DNA of 64,000 bases from Bradyrhizobium sp. C9. Its GTDB lineage: Bacteria; Pseudomonadota; Alphaproteobacteria; Rhizobiales; Xanthobacteraceae. Under the pieces are notes generated by a model. It searched no databases and was not told where the DNA came from. It worked only from the letters and a program-made list of their open reading frames with translations. Position 1 is the first letter of the stretch, and each line of letters opens with the position of its first letter. The stretch is taken from contig NZ_NWTG01000020.1 in assembly GCF_002532045.1 (NCBI RefSeq), positions 1 through 64,000 of the forward strand. Reading direction: 5' to 3'. Made by a program: the position numbers and the translations under genes. Below are positions 7,520 to 17,790 of this stretch, piece by piece.

Positions 7520-9273
7520 TCAGTCGATATCGCGGCAATCGTCGCCGCGGTGGTCGCGGCCGCAGGAGCCGCGGTCATGGGCTTCTTCCCGGCCATCGCC
7601 GGTGCCCGGCGTGAACGACACGCCGCGCAGCGCTTCGCCGGAGTTCGCGGTCCGCAGCGTGACGAAGCGCTCGCCGGCCGGCAGCGTGGTTGCGGAAAGC
7701 TTGTCCGTGATCATCACGAGCTTGTTCGGGTCGGCGCCCTGGTCGCCACTGCCGCTCACCGTGGAGGTGATCGCCCAGATCGACACGCTGCCGTCGCGAT
7801 TGACCCGGCCGGTGATGTTGCGCAGGCCGTCGGTGGCCGGCGACCACGGCTTGCCGGTTGCGGCGTTGTTGCCGGTCGGATAGCCCTGCACCGTGTAGGG
7901 CACGCCGAGGCCAAGTCCCGCCTGCATGGTGTAGACCTGCTTCCACGCGCCGGCGGTGCTATCGAACACCCACTTCTGCAATCCGGCTGATGTCTGTGCC
8001 TTGGCAGCAGTATAGCTGTTCGATGCCGGATCGAATGTCGCGGTGCCGTTGCCTTCGTCGGCGACATAAAGTGTGTTCGCGTCGGCGAACCAAATGCCGA
8101 ACGGGAACGAGGTCGTGCCCTTGAGCGCCGTCGGGAAGCCGCTCAGCACGCACATGTTGTACGGCGCGACGCCCTGCGTCGCCAATTTCGAACCATCGTA
8201 GAAGATTTGCGTCGTCGGCAGCGTCGCAGACGGAGCCGGCAGGCCGACGCCGTTCGGGCACGCCTTCGGGCTGCCGTTGGCGGCGTTGCCGGTGGTGTCG
8301 ATGAAGTACACGGTGTTGATGCCGTTACCGCCGCTGCCTTTGGTCGTGTAGATCACGTTGTTGAACACGGTAAGGCCGCGGAAATTGGTGTCCTTGCCGA
8401 TCTTGTCGGCCTTCTGGCCGAGTTCGGTGATGTTGAAGCTGCCGAGCGGGAAAGGTCCGCCCGGATCCGCCTGGCGAGCGAGCGGCGTGTCGGCCTCTCT
8501 CGCGATCTGCATGCCGGCACCCGTGATGACCCCGCAGGCTGCGGGTTGCCGCCATTGCCCGCGTTGCCCGCAGTGTAGAACACACCGGCGCCGTGCCGAT
8601 CGTTGAACACCGCAGCGCGGCCGTTGTTGCCGCTATAGCCATTCACCTTGGTGAAGTGGAAGCGACCGTTCTCGTCGACCTTAGCGACCAGACGATAATA
8701 GGTGCCGGGCACCGGATTGGTCGGATCGATGACGTCGGGCGTATTGGAGTTCGACACGTCGATGGTGCCGATCGGAGCGAGATAACCCATGAAGGTCACG
8801 CTGCGATGATCCAGCGACAGATTGAGCGCCAGCTCGGATTTCGACGAGAAGCTGGTGACCAACTGGTCCTTGTTCTGGGAGATGCCGCGCTGGGTGCTGT
8901 TCGGCACCTCGAGCGACTGCACATGCCTGCCGTCGAGACGCAGTTCGTCGAGCAGGATCTTCGCAGTCAGGCCGAACGAGCCGTCGACGCCATCGTTGTT
9001 GAACACCGTCGGATAGGTGCCGTCAGCCGTGGCGGTCACGCAATTGGGCGACACGCAGTTCGGCGGCAATTGTGTCACGCCGGGCGTGATGGTGACGGCG
9101 TTGTTGACGAACACCGCGCGGCTCAACAACAGATGACCCGGCCGGAAATGAACGTCGTCGCCGTCGGCGTGCGCAAGACTGCTGGCGAGCGCCGTGGAGG
9201 CGAGCAGCGTCAACGCAAAAACCGGCCGAGACAGCGGAAGCCCCACAGGCGGGCGCAATCCTTTGGCGATCAT
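7520..9273 (-). pseudogene. Secreted protein gene split by a one-base frameshift
   Basis: Two overlapping reading frames make one protein. The N-terminal part (from ATG at 9273) has a signal peptide ending near residue 35 (LASSLAHA) and runs to about 8530; the C-terminal part continues in another frame to 7520. Conceptual joining at the CCCC run 8530-8533, where one base appears lost, gives GNPQPAG followed by VITGAGMQ and a protein of about 580 residues. Segments such as NTLYVADEGN, RGLTVFNNVIYTT and KLVMITDKL look like strands of a beta-propeller, but I do not recognise the family. A sequencing error in the homopolymer is as likely as a true mutation. Confidence 0.7.
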
Positions 9274-9495
9274 TGCTTTTCTCCCAATGTAAGATTTTCT
9301 CAGAAAACGAGGGGCAGGAAGCCGCGCGCCATGTCGACGGCCGGCGCGCGCAATCTGCGGGCGGACTGTTACGGGCGTGCGACAATCGACCGCATGTCCA
9401 CTGCGGCGTCACGCTCGTCACGATGCATGATTCAGTCGTCGTGCCCGGCAATCTCGTCCGGGCTTCGGCGGCCGCAGAGTGAATCGGCCGACGGG

Positions 9496-12400
9496 CTAAT
9501 TGTTCGTGGTCGGCAGATCGTTCGGGCCGTACTGCTTGAACTCGAAGATCTTGCGCGTCAGGCCGGGCGCCAGCGCCGAGATCGGGTTGACGCGCAGCAC
9601 CGGCTGGCTGGGCGTGCCGACCACTTCATAGGTCACGCCGATCAGACCTTCATTGCTGCCGGCGCCGAGGAAAATCCCGAAGAACGGGATCTGGCCGAAC
9701 ATGTTGTTCAAGCCGTACATCGGAATGAAGGTACCGTTCATCCGCACCTGGTTGCCGACATAGTCGATGCTGCCTTCGATGGTGGCGCCGATGCTCGGTC
9801 CCTTGACCACGCCGTTGCGGATCGACAGCTGGCCGCTCTGGCGCGTGAACTCGGCGCGCAACGCGTCGAACCCGATGCCGTTCTGGGTGCTGACCGGTCC
9901 GCCGGCGACCGCGCGGTCGAGCTGGGTTTCGCCCTTCACCGAGAAGCCGGTGATGTTGATGAGTCCTTCCCTCGGGCTCGGCTCGGGGATCGGCGGCTCC
10001 ATCGCCAGCGTGAGTTGGCCGCCGACGACCTTCGAATAGGTGTCGATGAAGCGCAGGAACGCGCCGGCGTCGCCGGTCTGCAGATAGATCACCTCGCGGC
10101 CCTGCTGGCGGCCGCGCATGTCGACGCTGACGGGGGTGTCGCGGCCGACCCTGCCGCTCAGCGTGAACGCCTTGAAGAACCCGTTGCGGCGCGAGATCTT
10201 GGCATCGACGCCGCGCAGCGCCTCGCCGTTGAACCCGGCCACCGCGCCGAGCTTCAGATCGACGTCGAAATCGGTGGTCTTGGTCTTGCTCTTGGGATCG
10301 CTGTCGCGGCCGGAGATCGCCGATTTCAGGAAGCCGCGGCCATCGAACACGTCGCCGCGCATCGTCACCTTGATCACGCCGTCGGGACCGCGATCGGCTC
10401 GCAGCGAGGTCTTGTCGCCGTCCGACGGCGCATAGGTCGGGAAGTTCGCATTCATCAGGTCGCCGTTCTGGTCGACCTCGAGCGCGCCCTTGATCGAGAC
10501 GCCGCTGCCTTCGATCGAGATATCCTCAAACCGCGTCGACTGCCCCTTCGGCACCACGTTGAAGGTCGCCTTGCCGCCCCTGCCCTGCGCCTTGACCCAT
10601 CCGGGCAGGATGTTGTCGAGCTTGAGCTGAGTCAGATCGGCCTCGACGCCCATCTTGGTGGTGGGATTGTCGCCGCTGCCGATCTTGCCGCTCAGCTTGA
10701 TCGGGATCGCGCCGGACACCGCGGGGCCGAGATCAAGCCCGAGCCGTGCGCGGCTCGCGTCGTCGAGCGTTGCCTGCAGCTTGACGTCGGCATCGCCGTC
10801 GGCCGGCTTGCGGTAGTCGAGCGAGGCCGCCTGCCCGTTGATCTTGACGTCGCCCTTGACCTGGAAGCCGGCGTTGCTCGCGATCACCTTCAGCGTGTTG
10901 GCCTCGAGCTTCTGGTTCATCACCAGCTTGTCGACGGCGACGCCGGAGATATCGGCCGTAACGGAATATTGCGTGTCGGCCTTGGTCAGCCCGCCTGTCA
11001 CCGGCATGCCGAGATTGATCGTGGCCGTGACGTTGCCCTTGCTGGCGTTGGGATCGATCGGCGGACCGGAGAGATCGCTGAGCCGGTCGGATGCGAGGAT
11101 CTCGGCGGCGGCCGGCACCGGACAGTCGACCCGGAACTTGACCTTCGACGGCGACGGCTTCGGCGCCATGTCCGGCACCTCGAAGCTGAAATCCGACAGC
11201 GTGATCTTGCGGCCGGCCGGCGTATCGGCAATGCCCTGGTTGATGGTCACGGTCGCGGTGCGGCCGGTCACCCTGGCCTTCAGATCCGCATCATGCACCG
11301 CGGGCATCTTGTCCACCGGACGCACCGTGACGCCCGAAGCGACGATGTTGACCGAGAGGCCGTCATCCGGGATCGGCGGTCCCTTGCGCGACAGATTATG
11401 CACCGGCGAGTTGACGCCGACATCGATGCGCTGGAGCGTGCCGCGGTCGATCCGCTCGAGCACCCATTCGCGCACCTCGGGAACGATGATGATCGGCCAC
11501 ATCCGCTTCAGGGCGGAGGCCGACATCGGCGTGCCGGCGAAGCCGAGCTGCAACCGCGGCTCGCCCGAATAGTCGATGCTGCCGGTGCCGGCGACGCCGA
11601 TCTCGCCATTGCTGATATCGGCCTGGGTCAGCAGCACCCGCTTCTTCTCGGTGTCGAACCGGAAGCCGATGTTGATGCGATTGAAGATCAGCGGCGGTTC
11701 GTCCTTGTCGGCGCCGGCGAGCACGATGGTGCCGCCGGACAGGCCCGCCTGCCAGTCGGTGACATTGTCGTTCGGCGGCTCGAGATGGCCGAGCAGCGTG
11801 ATGCGGTTGGCGCCCGAGACGATCTTGATCGGTGCCAGCAGCACCCGCCGCCCTGAATCCCACTCGACGCTCATCTCGGCCGAATCGACCGGCATCGGAT
11901 AATCGGGCGTGTCGGTGTCGATGATGTTGCCGGCGCCGACATTGAGCTTGCCGCGGAAATAGGTCGGCAGGCCGTCGCGGCCGAGCTCGCCCTTCATCTC
12001 GCCCGACAGCGGCAGGTCGGCGGTGTAGGTGAGATCCTTGGTCCGCATCGCGAGCAGGATGTTGCGGGTGGAGACCTTGTCGGCCTTGATGTCGACCGAG
12101 CGCACGCCGTTCTGCTGCGGTCCAACCAGGACGCGGACCGACCAGGGCTTTGCCCCGTCCTCGCCGAAGCTGAGCGCAACGCCGCCGCCGCTCGGGCGCC
12201 GCAGGCTCAGGCTGATATTCTCAAAACTCCATTTGTTGCCGCGCTGCTGGTCGTCGACGACGAGATTGCCGTTCTTCAGGCCGATCTCGTTGAGGTTCTG
12301 GCCGTCGAGGCCGGTCATGCTGAGGCTGTCGAGCCAGTCGAGGCCGGCGAGCAGCCCGCTCTGGGCCGAATCGGGTGCGGCCGCCGCAGGCCCGGAGGCC

Positions 12401-13200
12401 ACCGGAGGCAAGGCAACCGGCGGCGGCGGTGCAGCGGTTGGCGGCCGCGGGAATGTCGGCGGCAGCCCCGCGTCCCGCTTGGATGCAACGCCGGTGGCGA
12501 GCGGTTTTGCGGTATCGCCGGCCGACACGGTGACATTGCCGTCGGGCGTGATGCGCACCGACAGTTCCGCATCGACCAGATTGAGGCTCTCCGCCCGCAA
12601 CTGGCCCATCAGCAATGCCGTTCCGGACAAGCGCACTTCGGCTTTCGGCGCGCTCGCAACGACCGCATGGTCGCGGTCGCGGACGATGATGTCACGGATG
12701 CGCACCGCGATCCTGACGCGGCCGGCGCGCTCGATCTGCGTTCCCCCGACCTCGACGGTGTTGCCGTGGCCGATGTTCTCCTCGATCGCCGCGGCAAGCC
12801 ATGGCGTCGCCAAATCGAGATTGATTGGACCGGCGCCGAGCCGCCACCACAATGCGCCGAAGCAGGTCGCGAACAGCACGACCAGCACCACGAGGACCAG
12901 TCCGATGCGACGGATCCAGCGTTCGCCGTTCAGCCAGCGCTGCATGCCGGAGCAGAAGTCGGTGAAACGATGCAAGTTGGTGTTGGAACGCGCCAGCAAT
13001 TGCCGCGCACGGTTGCCCGCCGCCTCATCCTGCTCGTCCCACGCGCCATCGTCTTCCCATTGCGAGAAGTCAGTCCCGGCGCGCGAATTTGGACCTTGCG
13101 GCGACGTGTTCCTTGCCATTGCCTCTCGGTGCTGACGGCGAAGCTGATTACCGCCATCGGGGCGCCCGTCGACTGTTATCGAGCGCTCCCTTGCCGGCAT
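9496..13200 (-). CDS. Large AsmA/YhdP-like envelope protein (DUF3971 type)
   Basis: Protein of 1234 residues with a charged cytoplasmic N-terminus, one transmembrane helix at about 99-119, and a very long periplasmic region of repeating beta-strands. The C-terminal part (LSIRNGVVKGPSIGATIEGSIDY, then GLIGVTYEVVG) is typical of AsmA-like C-terminal domains. YhdP/TamB relatives are thought to bridge inner and outer membranes and move phospholipids. Start at 13200 has GAGGA about 9 bp upstream; ATG 13119 is an alternative and yields the N-terminus MARNTSPQG. A Pro/Ala-rich linker lies near residues 225-255. No partner gene is adjacent. Confidence 0.8.
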   Translation of the reverse strand: MPARERSITVDGRPDGGNQLRRQHREAMARNTSPQGPNSRAGTDFSQWEDDGAWDEQDEAAGNRARQLLARSNTNLHRFTDFCSGMQRWLNGERWIRRIGLVLVVLVVLFATCFGALWWRLGAGPINLDLATPWLAAAIEENIGHGNTVEVGGTQIERAGRVRIAVRIRDIIVRDRDHAVVASAPKAEVRLSGTALLMGQLRAESLNLVDAELSVRITPDGNVTVSAGDTAKPLATGVASKRDAGLPPTFPRPPTAAPPPPVALPPVASGPAAAAPDSAQSGLLAGLDWLDSLSMTGLDGQNLNEIGLKNGNLVVDDQQRGNKWSFENISLSLRRPSGGGVALSFGEDGAKPWSVRVLVGPQQNGVRSVDIKADKVSTRNILLAMRTKDLTYTADLPLSGEMKGELGRDGLPTYFRGKLNVGAGNIIDTDTPDYPMPVDSAEMSVEWDSGRRVLLAPIKIVSGANRITLLGHLEPPNDNVTDWQAGLSGGTIVLAGADKDEPPLIFNRINIGFRFDTEKKRVLLTQADISNGEIGVAGTGSIDYSGEPRLQLGFAGTPMSASALKRMWPIIIVPEVREWVLERIDRGTLQRIDVGVNSPVHNLSRKGPPIPDDGLSVNIVASGVTVRPVDKMPAVHDADLKARVTGRTATVTINQGIADTPAGRKITLSDFSFEVPDMAPKPSPSKVKFRVDCPVPAAAEILASDRLSDLSGPPIDPNASKGNVTATINLGMPVTGGLTKADTQYSVTADISGVAVDKLVMNQKLEANTLKVIASNAGFQVKGDVKINGQAASLDYRKPADGDADVKLQATLDDASRARLGLDLGPAVSGAIPIKLSGKIGSGDNPTTKMGVEADLTQLKLDNILPGWVKAQGRGGKATFNVVPKGQSTRFEDISIEGSGVSIKGALEVDQNGDLMNANFPTYAPSDGDKTSLRADRGPDGVIKVTMRGDVFDGRGFLKSAISGRDSDPKSKTKTTDFDVDLKLGAVAGFNGEALRGVDAKISRRNGFFKAFTLSGRVGRDTPVSVDMRGRQQGREVIYLQTGDAGAFLRFIDTYSKVVGGQLTLAMEPPIPEPSPREGLINITGFSVKGETQLDRAVAGGPVSTQNGIGFDALRAEFTRQSGQLSIRNGVVKGPSIGATIEGSIDYVGNQVRMNGTFIPMYGLNNMFGQIPFFGIFLGAGSNEGLIGVTYEVVGTPSQPVLRVNPISALAPGLTRKIFEFKQYGPNDLPTTNN

Positions 13201-13413
13201 CGCCGCCTATCCTCGCCTAATCATGTTACTCGCCGATGGCCCCCGGAACGGACCAAACCAACCAATCGAAAGCCAATTCAGCAAGCGGACGGGTAACGCG
13301 TCGAATTCCTTGTCACCATACTCCGTGGCCATCAAACTTGCCCAGCGGCCGCTGCGAATAAGACCCGCAATACCGCAATGGTTGATCTTCGGAAAGCGAC
13401 GAAAGGAAGGCGT

Positions 13414-14127
13414 ATGTCCAAGAAAACGCGCAAGAAATCCTCCAACACAACCGGAAAGCGGGTCGCAACAAAGGTTGCGCGCGCCGCAAGCGCAAGCACT
13501 GGGAAGTCCGCGATGAAAACCCGCACGACGGTTGCGAAGAAGGCCGCTGCCAAAACCGCAAAGACCAAGAGCGCAGCGGGTGTTCAAGGCAAAGCCTCGC
13601 ACAAGGCCGCATCGAAACCGTTAAAGCCGAAGGCGGCCGCGAGCGTGACCAAGCCGTCCGCCGTCACACTCACGGAGGGCGCCGCGGCGCCTGACTTCGA
13701 CCTGCCGCGCGACGGCGGAGGCAGCGTTTCGCTGAGGGATTTTGCCGGCAAGAAGCTGGTGCTGTTCTTCTATCCCCGCGCCGACACCCCCGGCTGCACG
13801 CGCGAGGCGATCGACTTCACCCGGCTCAAGAACGCGTTCGCGGCTTCAGGGGCCGAAGTGGTCGGCATTTCCGCCGATACGGTTAAGGCGCAGGAGTCAT
13901 TTCGAAACAAACACCAGCTGTCCGTGCCGCTGGCCTCGGACCCTGCCCATCAGATGCTGGAGGCGTATGGCGCCTGGGGCGAAAAATCCATGTATGGCAG
14001 GACCTTCATGGGAATTATTCGCACCACGGTTCTGGTCGATTCCAGTGGAAAAGTCGCCCGCATCTGGCGCCATGTGAAGGTCGACGGCCACGCCGAAGCG
14101 GTATTGGAGGCCGCCCGATCGCTCTGA
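13414..14127 (+). CDS. BCP/PrxQ-type peroxiredoxin with lysine-rich N-terminal tail
   Basis: Protein of 237 residues. The last ~150 are a thiol peroxidase domain reducing hydroperoxides: FFYPRADTPGCTREA holds the peroxidatic cysteine. The cysteine five residues later that resolves the sulfenic acid in E. coli BCP is isoleucine here, and the protein has no other cysteine, so it must use an external thiol (one-Cys mechanism). The first ~85 residues are rich in Lys, Ala, Ser and Thr with repeats such as TVAKKAAAKTAKTK, resembling histone H1/AlgP-like tails that bind DNA. The start ATG follows AAGGAAG; ATG 13378 is possible upstream. Confidence 0.88.
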   Translation: MSKKTRKKSSNTTGKRVATKVARAASASTGKSAMKTRTTVAKKAAAKTAKTKSAAGVQGKASHKAASKPLKPKAAASVTKPSAVTLTEGAAAPDFDLPRDGGGSVSLRDFAGKKLVLFFYPRADTPGCTREAIDFTRLKNAFAASGAEVVGISADTVKAQESFRNKHQLSVPLASDPAHQMLEAYGAWGEKSMYGRTFMGIIRTTVLVDSSGKVARIWRHVKVDGHAEAVLEAARSL

Positions 14128-14226
14128 TGGAGAGGTTCCGTTTCCTGAAAATTAACCATGGCGAGCTCAAATCGCCCCCGCAAATTAGCCGTACGGAGCT
14201 TGGTCCGACCGGCCGCGGGAGTACCG

Positions 14227-15570
14227 ATGTCGAGCCGGTCCGGTCATCACCAGAAACACCATCATCCTCAGGACCATGGCCGGACGCCGGCGCGCCGTCC
14301 GGTCGCTCAACAGGCAGCGGTGGCGGCCTCCGGCGAAGGCTATACGCTGGTCCATGCCGGCAAGCAGGTCCGGTTCGGGCCTGTGGTGTTCTGGATCGCG
14401 GTCGGCACCGTGGTCCTGCTCGGGATGTGGTCGGCGGCGACTGCGACCTATTTCGCGTTCCGTGACGACGTCCTGACCCGGCTGATCGCGCGCCAGGCCG
14501 AGATGCAATACGCCTATGAGGACCGCATCTCGGAGCTGCGCGCCAAGGTCGACCGCACCACCAGCCGCCAGCTGCTCGATCAGGAGCAGTTCGACCAGAA
14601 GCTCGACCAGATCATGAAGCGGCAGTCGGCGCTGGAATCACGCGCCACCGCGCTCGGCGCGATGCCTGATGTTGCGACCACCGGATCGATGAAGCCGCAG
14701 GGCCGCGCCGACGCCGCGCCGTCATCCGGCACGCCCAAGCCCTCCCCGATCAGCGACACCGTGATCTTCGTTGCACCGCCGGATCGCGAGGCGCGGCTGG
14801 AATCGCGCGCGCCGCTGATCGCCAAGGCGCAACCGAACCAGTTCGCCAAGGCCCAGGGCGTCGACAACGTCCTGGTCCGCCTGCAGACCTCGCTCGATCA
14901 GGTCGAGCGGCGCCAGGTCGCCGCGCTCTCCTCGGTCGAGGACGGCATCGAATCGCGGGTGCGTCGGATGCGCGGCGTGATCTCCGATCTCGGCCTCAAC
15001 ATGGCGCAGCTCGAAGCTGCGACGCCGCGCTCCGGCATGGGCGGCCCCTATGTTCCGGTGAAGCTCGCGCCCGACGCCGGCGCGTTCGAGCGCCAGCTCT
15101 ACCGCATCAACATCAACCGCGCGCAGATGCAGCGCTTGAATCAGACGCTGGCGCTGGTGCCATACCGCAAGCCTGTCGTCGGCGAGGTCGAGTTCACCAG
15201 TGGCTTCGGCGTGCGCTCCGATCCGTTCCTCGGTCGTCCGGCGATGCACACCGGGCTCGACTTCCGCGCTGCGCAGGGCGATCCCGTACGGGTCACCGCC
15301 AACGGCAAGGTGGTGTCGGCGGGCTGGGCCGGCGGCTACGGCCGCATGGTCGAGGTCGATCACGGCAATGGCCTCTCGACCCGCTACGGCCATCTGTCCG
15401 AGATCGGCGTCAAGGTCGGTGAGTACGTCAAGATCGGCCAGGTGATCGGCGCCGTCGGCTCGACCGGCCGCTCCACCGGTCCGCATCTGCACTATGAGAC
15501 CCGCATCGACGGCGAAGCGGTCGATCCGCAGAAATTCCTCCGCGCCGGCGTCCGGCTCAGCGCGGGCTAA
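14227..15570 (+). CDS. M23 family metallopeptidase (LytM-type)
   Basis: Inner-membrane anchored envelope protein of 447 residues. One transmembrane helix lies near residues 50-72 (VVFWIAVGTVVLLGMW), followed by a coiled-coil-like region (about 80-140), a linker and a C-terminal M23 domain. Zinc ligands are present: HTGLD (H341, D345) and HLH (H420, H422), so it should be an active peptidoglycan endopeptidase. The start is the ATG after GGGAG at 14217-14221; ATG 14158 lacks a good site. A His-rich stretch (HHQKHHHPQDH) lies just after the start. Confidence 0.88.
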   Translation: MSSRSGHHQKHHHPQDHGRTPARRPVAQQAAVAASGEGYTLVHAGKQVRFGPVVFWIAVGTVVLLGMWSAATATYFAFRDDVLTRLIARQAEMQYAYEDRISELRAKVDRTTSRQLLDQEQFDQKLDQIMKRQSALESRATALGAMPDVATTGSMKPQGRADAAPSSGTPKPSPISDTVIFVAPPDREARLESRAPLIAKAQPNQFAKAQGVDNVLVRLQTSLDQVERRQVAALSSVEDGIESRVRRMRGVISDLGLNMAQLEAATPRSGMGGPYVPVKLAPDAGAFERQLYRININRAQMQRLNQTLALVPYRKPVVGEVEFTSGFGVRSDPFLGRPAMHTGLDFRAAQGDPVRVTANGKVVSAGWAGGYGRMVEVDHGNGLSTRYGHLSEIGVKVGEYVKIGQVIGAVGSTGRSTGPHLHYETRIDGEAVDPQKFLRAGVRLSAG

Positions 15571-15597
15571 AGCTTTCGAATCGCACCGCATGTTCTG

Positions 15598-15634
15598 AAA
15601 CCGGCGCTGGCCAAGCCTGCGCCGGTTTTGTTTT
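15598..15634 (+). terminator. Rho-independent terminator after the M23 peptidase gene
   Basis: ACCGGCGC and GCGCCGGT arms (within 15600-15607 and 15619-15626) form a GC-rich stem with an 11-nt loop, followed by TTTTGTTTT. Confidence 0.8.
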
Positions 15635-15640
15635 GCCGGA

Positions 15641-16894
15641 TCAGCGGCGGCCACCGCCGCCCATGCCGCCGGGCGGCCCGCCACCACCGAATCCGCCGCC
15701 GGGCCCGAATGGGCCACCGCCGCCACCACCAGGGCCGAATGGTCCGCCGGGCGAGCCGAAGCCGCCCGGACCCGGGCCGGTGGTTCCGCCATTCAGGGGA
15801 TCTGGCGCAGGACCGCCACCACCTGGCGGCCCGCCGCCGGGCGGCCCGCCAGGGCTGCCACCCGGGCCGCTACCACCGGGGCCGCCACCACCAGGGGCGC
15901 CGCGCCCGCCCGGTCCGGAACCATGTCCCGGTCCGGAGCCACCGCCGCCGGAGCCGCGGCCCGGCGTGCCGGGGCTCTTCACCGACGAGCCCGGGAATCT
16001 CGTGACCGATTGCACCGACTCGACGCGCAGTTCGCGCGTCCCCGACAGTTGCGCATTGACGACCACGCGCGTATCGGCGGCCGGCGAAAAGCGCGAGTGA
16101 TCGCGCGCGACGAAGCCGGAGCCGAGCTGCAGGTCATTGCCGACCCGCCGCACATAGGCCTCGATCAACAGCCGCTTCGCGCCGGTGAGATCGGAGAAGT
16201 CGTCGGCGCGGCTGCGCGAGACCTGCATCACGTCCTGCGCGACATGGCCTTCGGCCTGCACGCGCTGACCGACCAGCGCCGCATCGACGCCGCTGAGCTT
16301 GAGCTCGCCGATCCGCAAGCTACCTGCGCGGTCGCGCTCGAGCGGTCCCGCGACGCGCATCGCGGCGTCATGACGCTCCTGCACCAGACTTGCGACGACG
16401 ACACCGTCGGTGCGGCGCAGCCCGAACACGGCGACATGCGCGCCGACCTTCAACCAGCTGTCGCGGCCGCTCCAGGCGACCTTCTGGCCGAGCACCGTCA
16501 GCTCGCCCGATTTCATCTGCTCGACCGGCCCGGTCACTTCGCTCGCCACATCGATCCGCTTTGTCGACAGTGTGCCGCCGGCATCGCGCTCCGCCACCAC
16601 GCGCGCGAGCTGGCCGATCCGCAGCGCTTTCGCGTTCGCCGCCTCGCCGTCAATCCGGACCGGTACGTCGGCCGCATAAGCGACGCGCTCGCCGTTGACA
16701 TAGATCGAGCCGAACCGCTGGATCACGCCGACGATGCCGGTGCCGCCGATGCCCTGGTCGGAGCCAGTGATCCCGGTGCCGCCGATGCCCTGATCGTTGC
16801 CGCGCTTCTTGACCTGCGCGCCCGCGAGCGAGGTTCCGGCGAACCAGAAGCCGATCAGCAGCGCGCGGCGGGAAATGACAGTCGGGCCTTTCAT
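15641..16894 (-). CDS. DUF5666-type exported protein with Gly/Pro-rich tail
   Basis: Protein of 417 residues. The N-terminus (RRALLIGFWFAGTSLAGA) is a signal peptide, followed by a repeated QGIGGTGI motif at about 35-54. The central region (about 55-300) consists of OB-like strands typical of DUF5666 (QRFGSIYVNGERV). The last ~115 residues are almost entirely Gly, Pro and a few others. Function is unknown. Its ATG overlaps the stop of the DUF6502 gene by 4 bp, so the two are translationally coupled and probably act together. Confidence 0.8.
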   Translation of the reverse strand: MKGPTVISRRALLIGFWFAGTSLAGAQVKKRGNDQGIGGTGITGSDQGIGGTGIVGVIQRFGSIYVNGERVAYAADVPVRIDGEAANAKALRIGQLARVVAERDAGGTLSTKRIDVASEVTGPVEQMKSGELTVLGQKVAWSGRDSWLKVGAHVAVFGLRRTDGVVVASLVQERHDAAMRVAGPLERDRAGSLRIGELKLSGVDAALVGQRVQAEGHVAQDVMQVSRSRADDFSDLTGAKRLLIEAYVRRVGNDLQLGSGFVARDHSRFSPAADTRVVVNAQLSGTRELRVESVQSVTRFPGSSVKSPGTPGRGSGGGGSGPGHGSGPGGRGAPGGGGPGGSGPGGSPGGPPGGGPPGGGGPAPDPLNGGTTGPGPGGFGSPGGPFGPGGGGGGPFGPGGGFGGGGPPGGMGGGGRR

Positions 16895-17766
16895 GCCGCA
16901 CCGCCTTCATCGGCATCGTCATCGACCGGGCCGTCGGGGCCCTCGCGATAGATGTAGATGCCGAAATTCCAGCGGTAGTCGCCGCCCTTGTCCTTCGCCA
17001 AGGCGCGGTTGGCCTCGCGGTTGGCGACCTTCAGCGCCTCCATCGCCAGCTCGCGCGAACGGCCCTCGAGCCGTTTCGCCAGCTTGGCCGACAGCCCGTC
17101 GTAATGCACCGCGCGTTCGAGGAAGCGCGGTGTCGCCGACGACACGTTCATCTCGGCGGCCGCGACATGGTCGTGCAGGTTACGGCCGAGATAATGCCAT
17201 TTGCGATCGTCGTCGCCATGCGGGACGAAGGCCTCCTCGACCAGCATGATCTCGTCGTCGTCATTGACGGTGACGAGCTTGCGGTCGAGCCATTCGTCGA
17301 GCACCGCACGCGGCCGCACGTCCTTGGTGATCGATTCGACCAAGGTCTCGAACGACGGCGCGCCGCCATCGGCAGTGCGCGGCAACGGCAGCGGATCGCC
17401 CTTGGCATCGGTGAATTCGGGCGCAGCCAGCCAGCGCGCGATGATCGCACTGGTGCGCGACAATGTCGCCGGCACCGCATTGACCGGCGCGCCCGCGCCG
17501 CGCAGCCGCGCAACCTCCTTGCGGTGAATGCCGGTCAGCAGGCTGACGCGGCTGTCGGTCTGCTCCTTGCCCTCGAGTGCGAAGTCGTGCTCGGCGACGT
17601 TGACATAGAGCTCGCGCAGCAGCTGGGTCAGCGCTGGAAATGTCATGCCGCCGCGGACGCAAAGCCGCACCAGCGGGCGCAGCATCCGCGCCAGCGGCGC
17701 GTGCAGCTTCGCGGCGGCGATCGGCGCAGGCGATCCCAGCTTCGACTTCGGGGACTTGGCATTCAT
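16891..17766 (-). CDS. DUF6502 family protein
   Basis: Protein of 291 residues with no signal peptide or membrane helix. The region around residues 28-90 (LVRLCVRGGMTFPALTQLLRELYV, then SLLTGIHRKEVARLRG) looks like a winged-helix DNA-binding fold, which suits a cytoplasmic regulator. The family name is from recognition of this N-terminal pattern. It is the first gene of a two-gene unit with the exported DUF5666 protein. Its ATG lies 24 bp from a GTGGGA-N5-TCCCAC palindrome, so it may share control with the divergent small gene at 17917. Confidence 0.8.
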   Translation of the reverse strand: MNAKSPKSKLGSPAPIAAAKLHAPLARMLRPLVRLCVRGGMTFPALTQLLRELYVNVAEHDFALEGKEQTDSRVSLLTGIHRKEVARLRGAGAPVNAVPATLSRTSAIIARWLAAPEFTDAKGDPLPLPRTADGGAPSFETLVESITKDVRPRAVLDEWLDRKLVTVNDDDEIMLVEEAFVPHGDDDRKWHYLGRNLHDHVAAAEMNVSSATPRFLERAVHYDGLSAKLAKRLEGRSRELAMEALKVANREANRALAKDKGGDYRWNFGIYIYREGPDGPVDDDADEGGAA

Positions 17767-17790
17767 GCCTAACTTTTAGCCGTCCGCCGC

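Noticed and set aside
8593..11856. Very long open frame on the plus strand opposite the AsmA-like gene
   Set aside because: Arg/Asp/Val-rich composition typical of antisense frames in high-GC DNA; the minus-strand gene has coherent domains.
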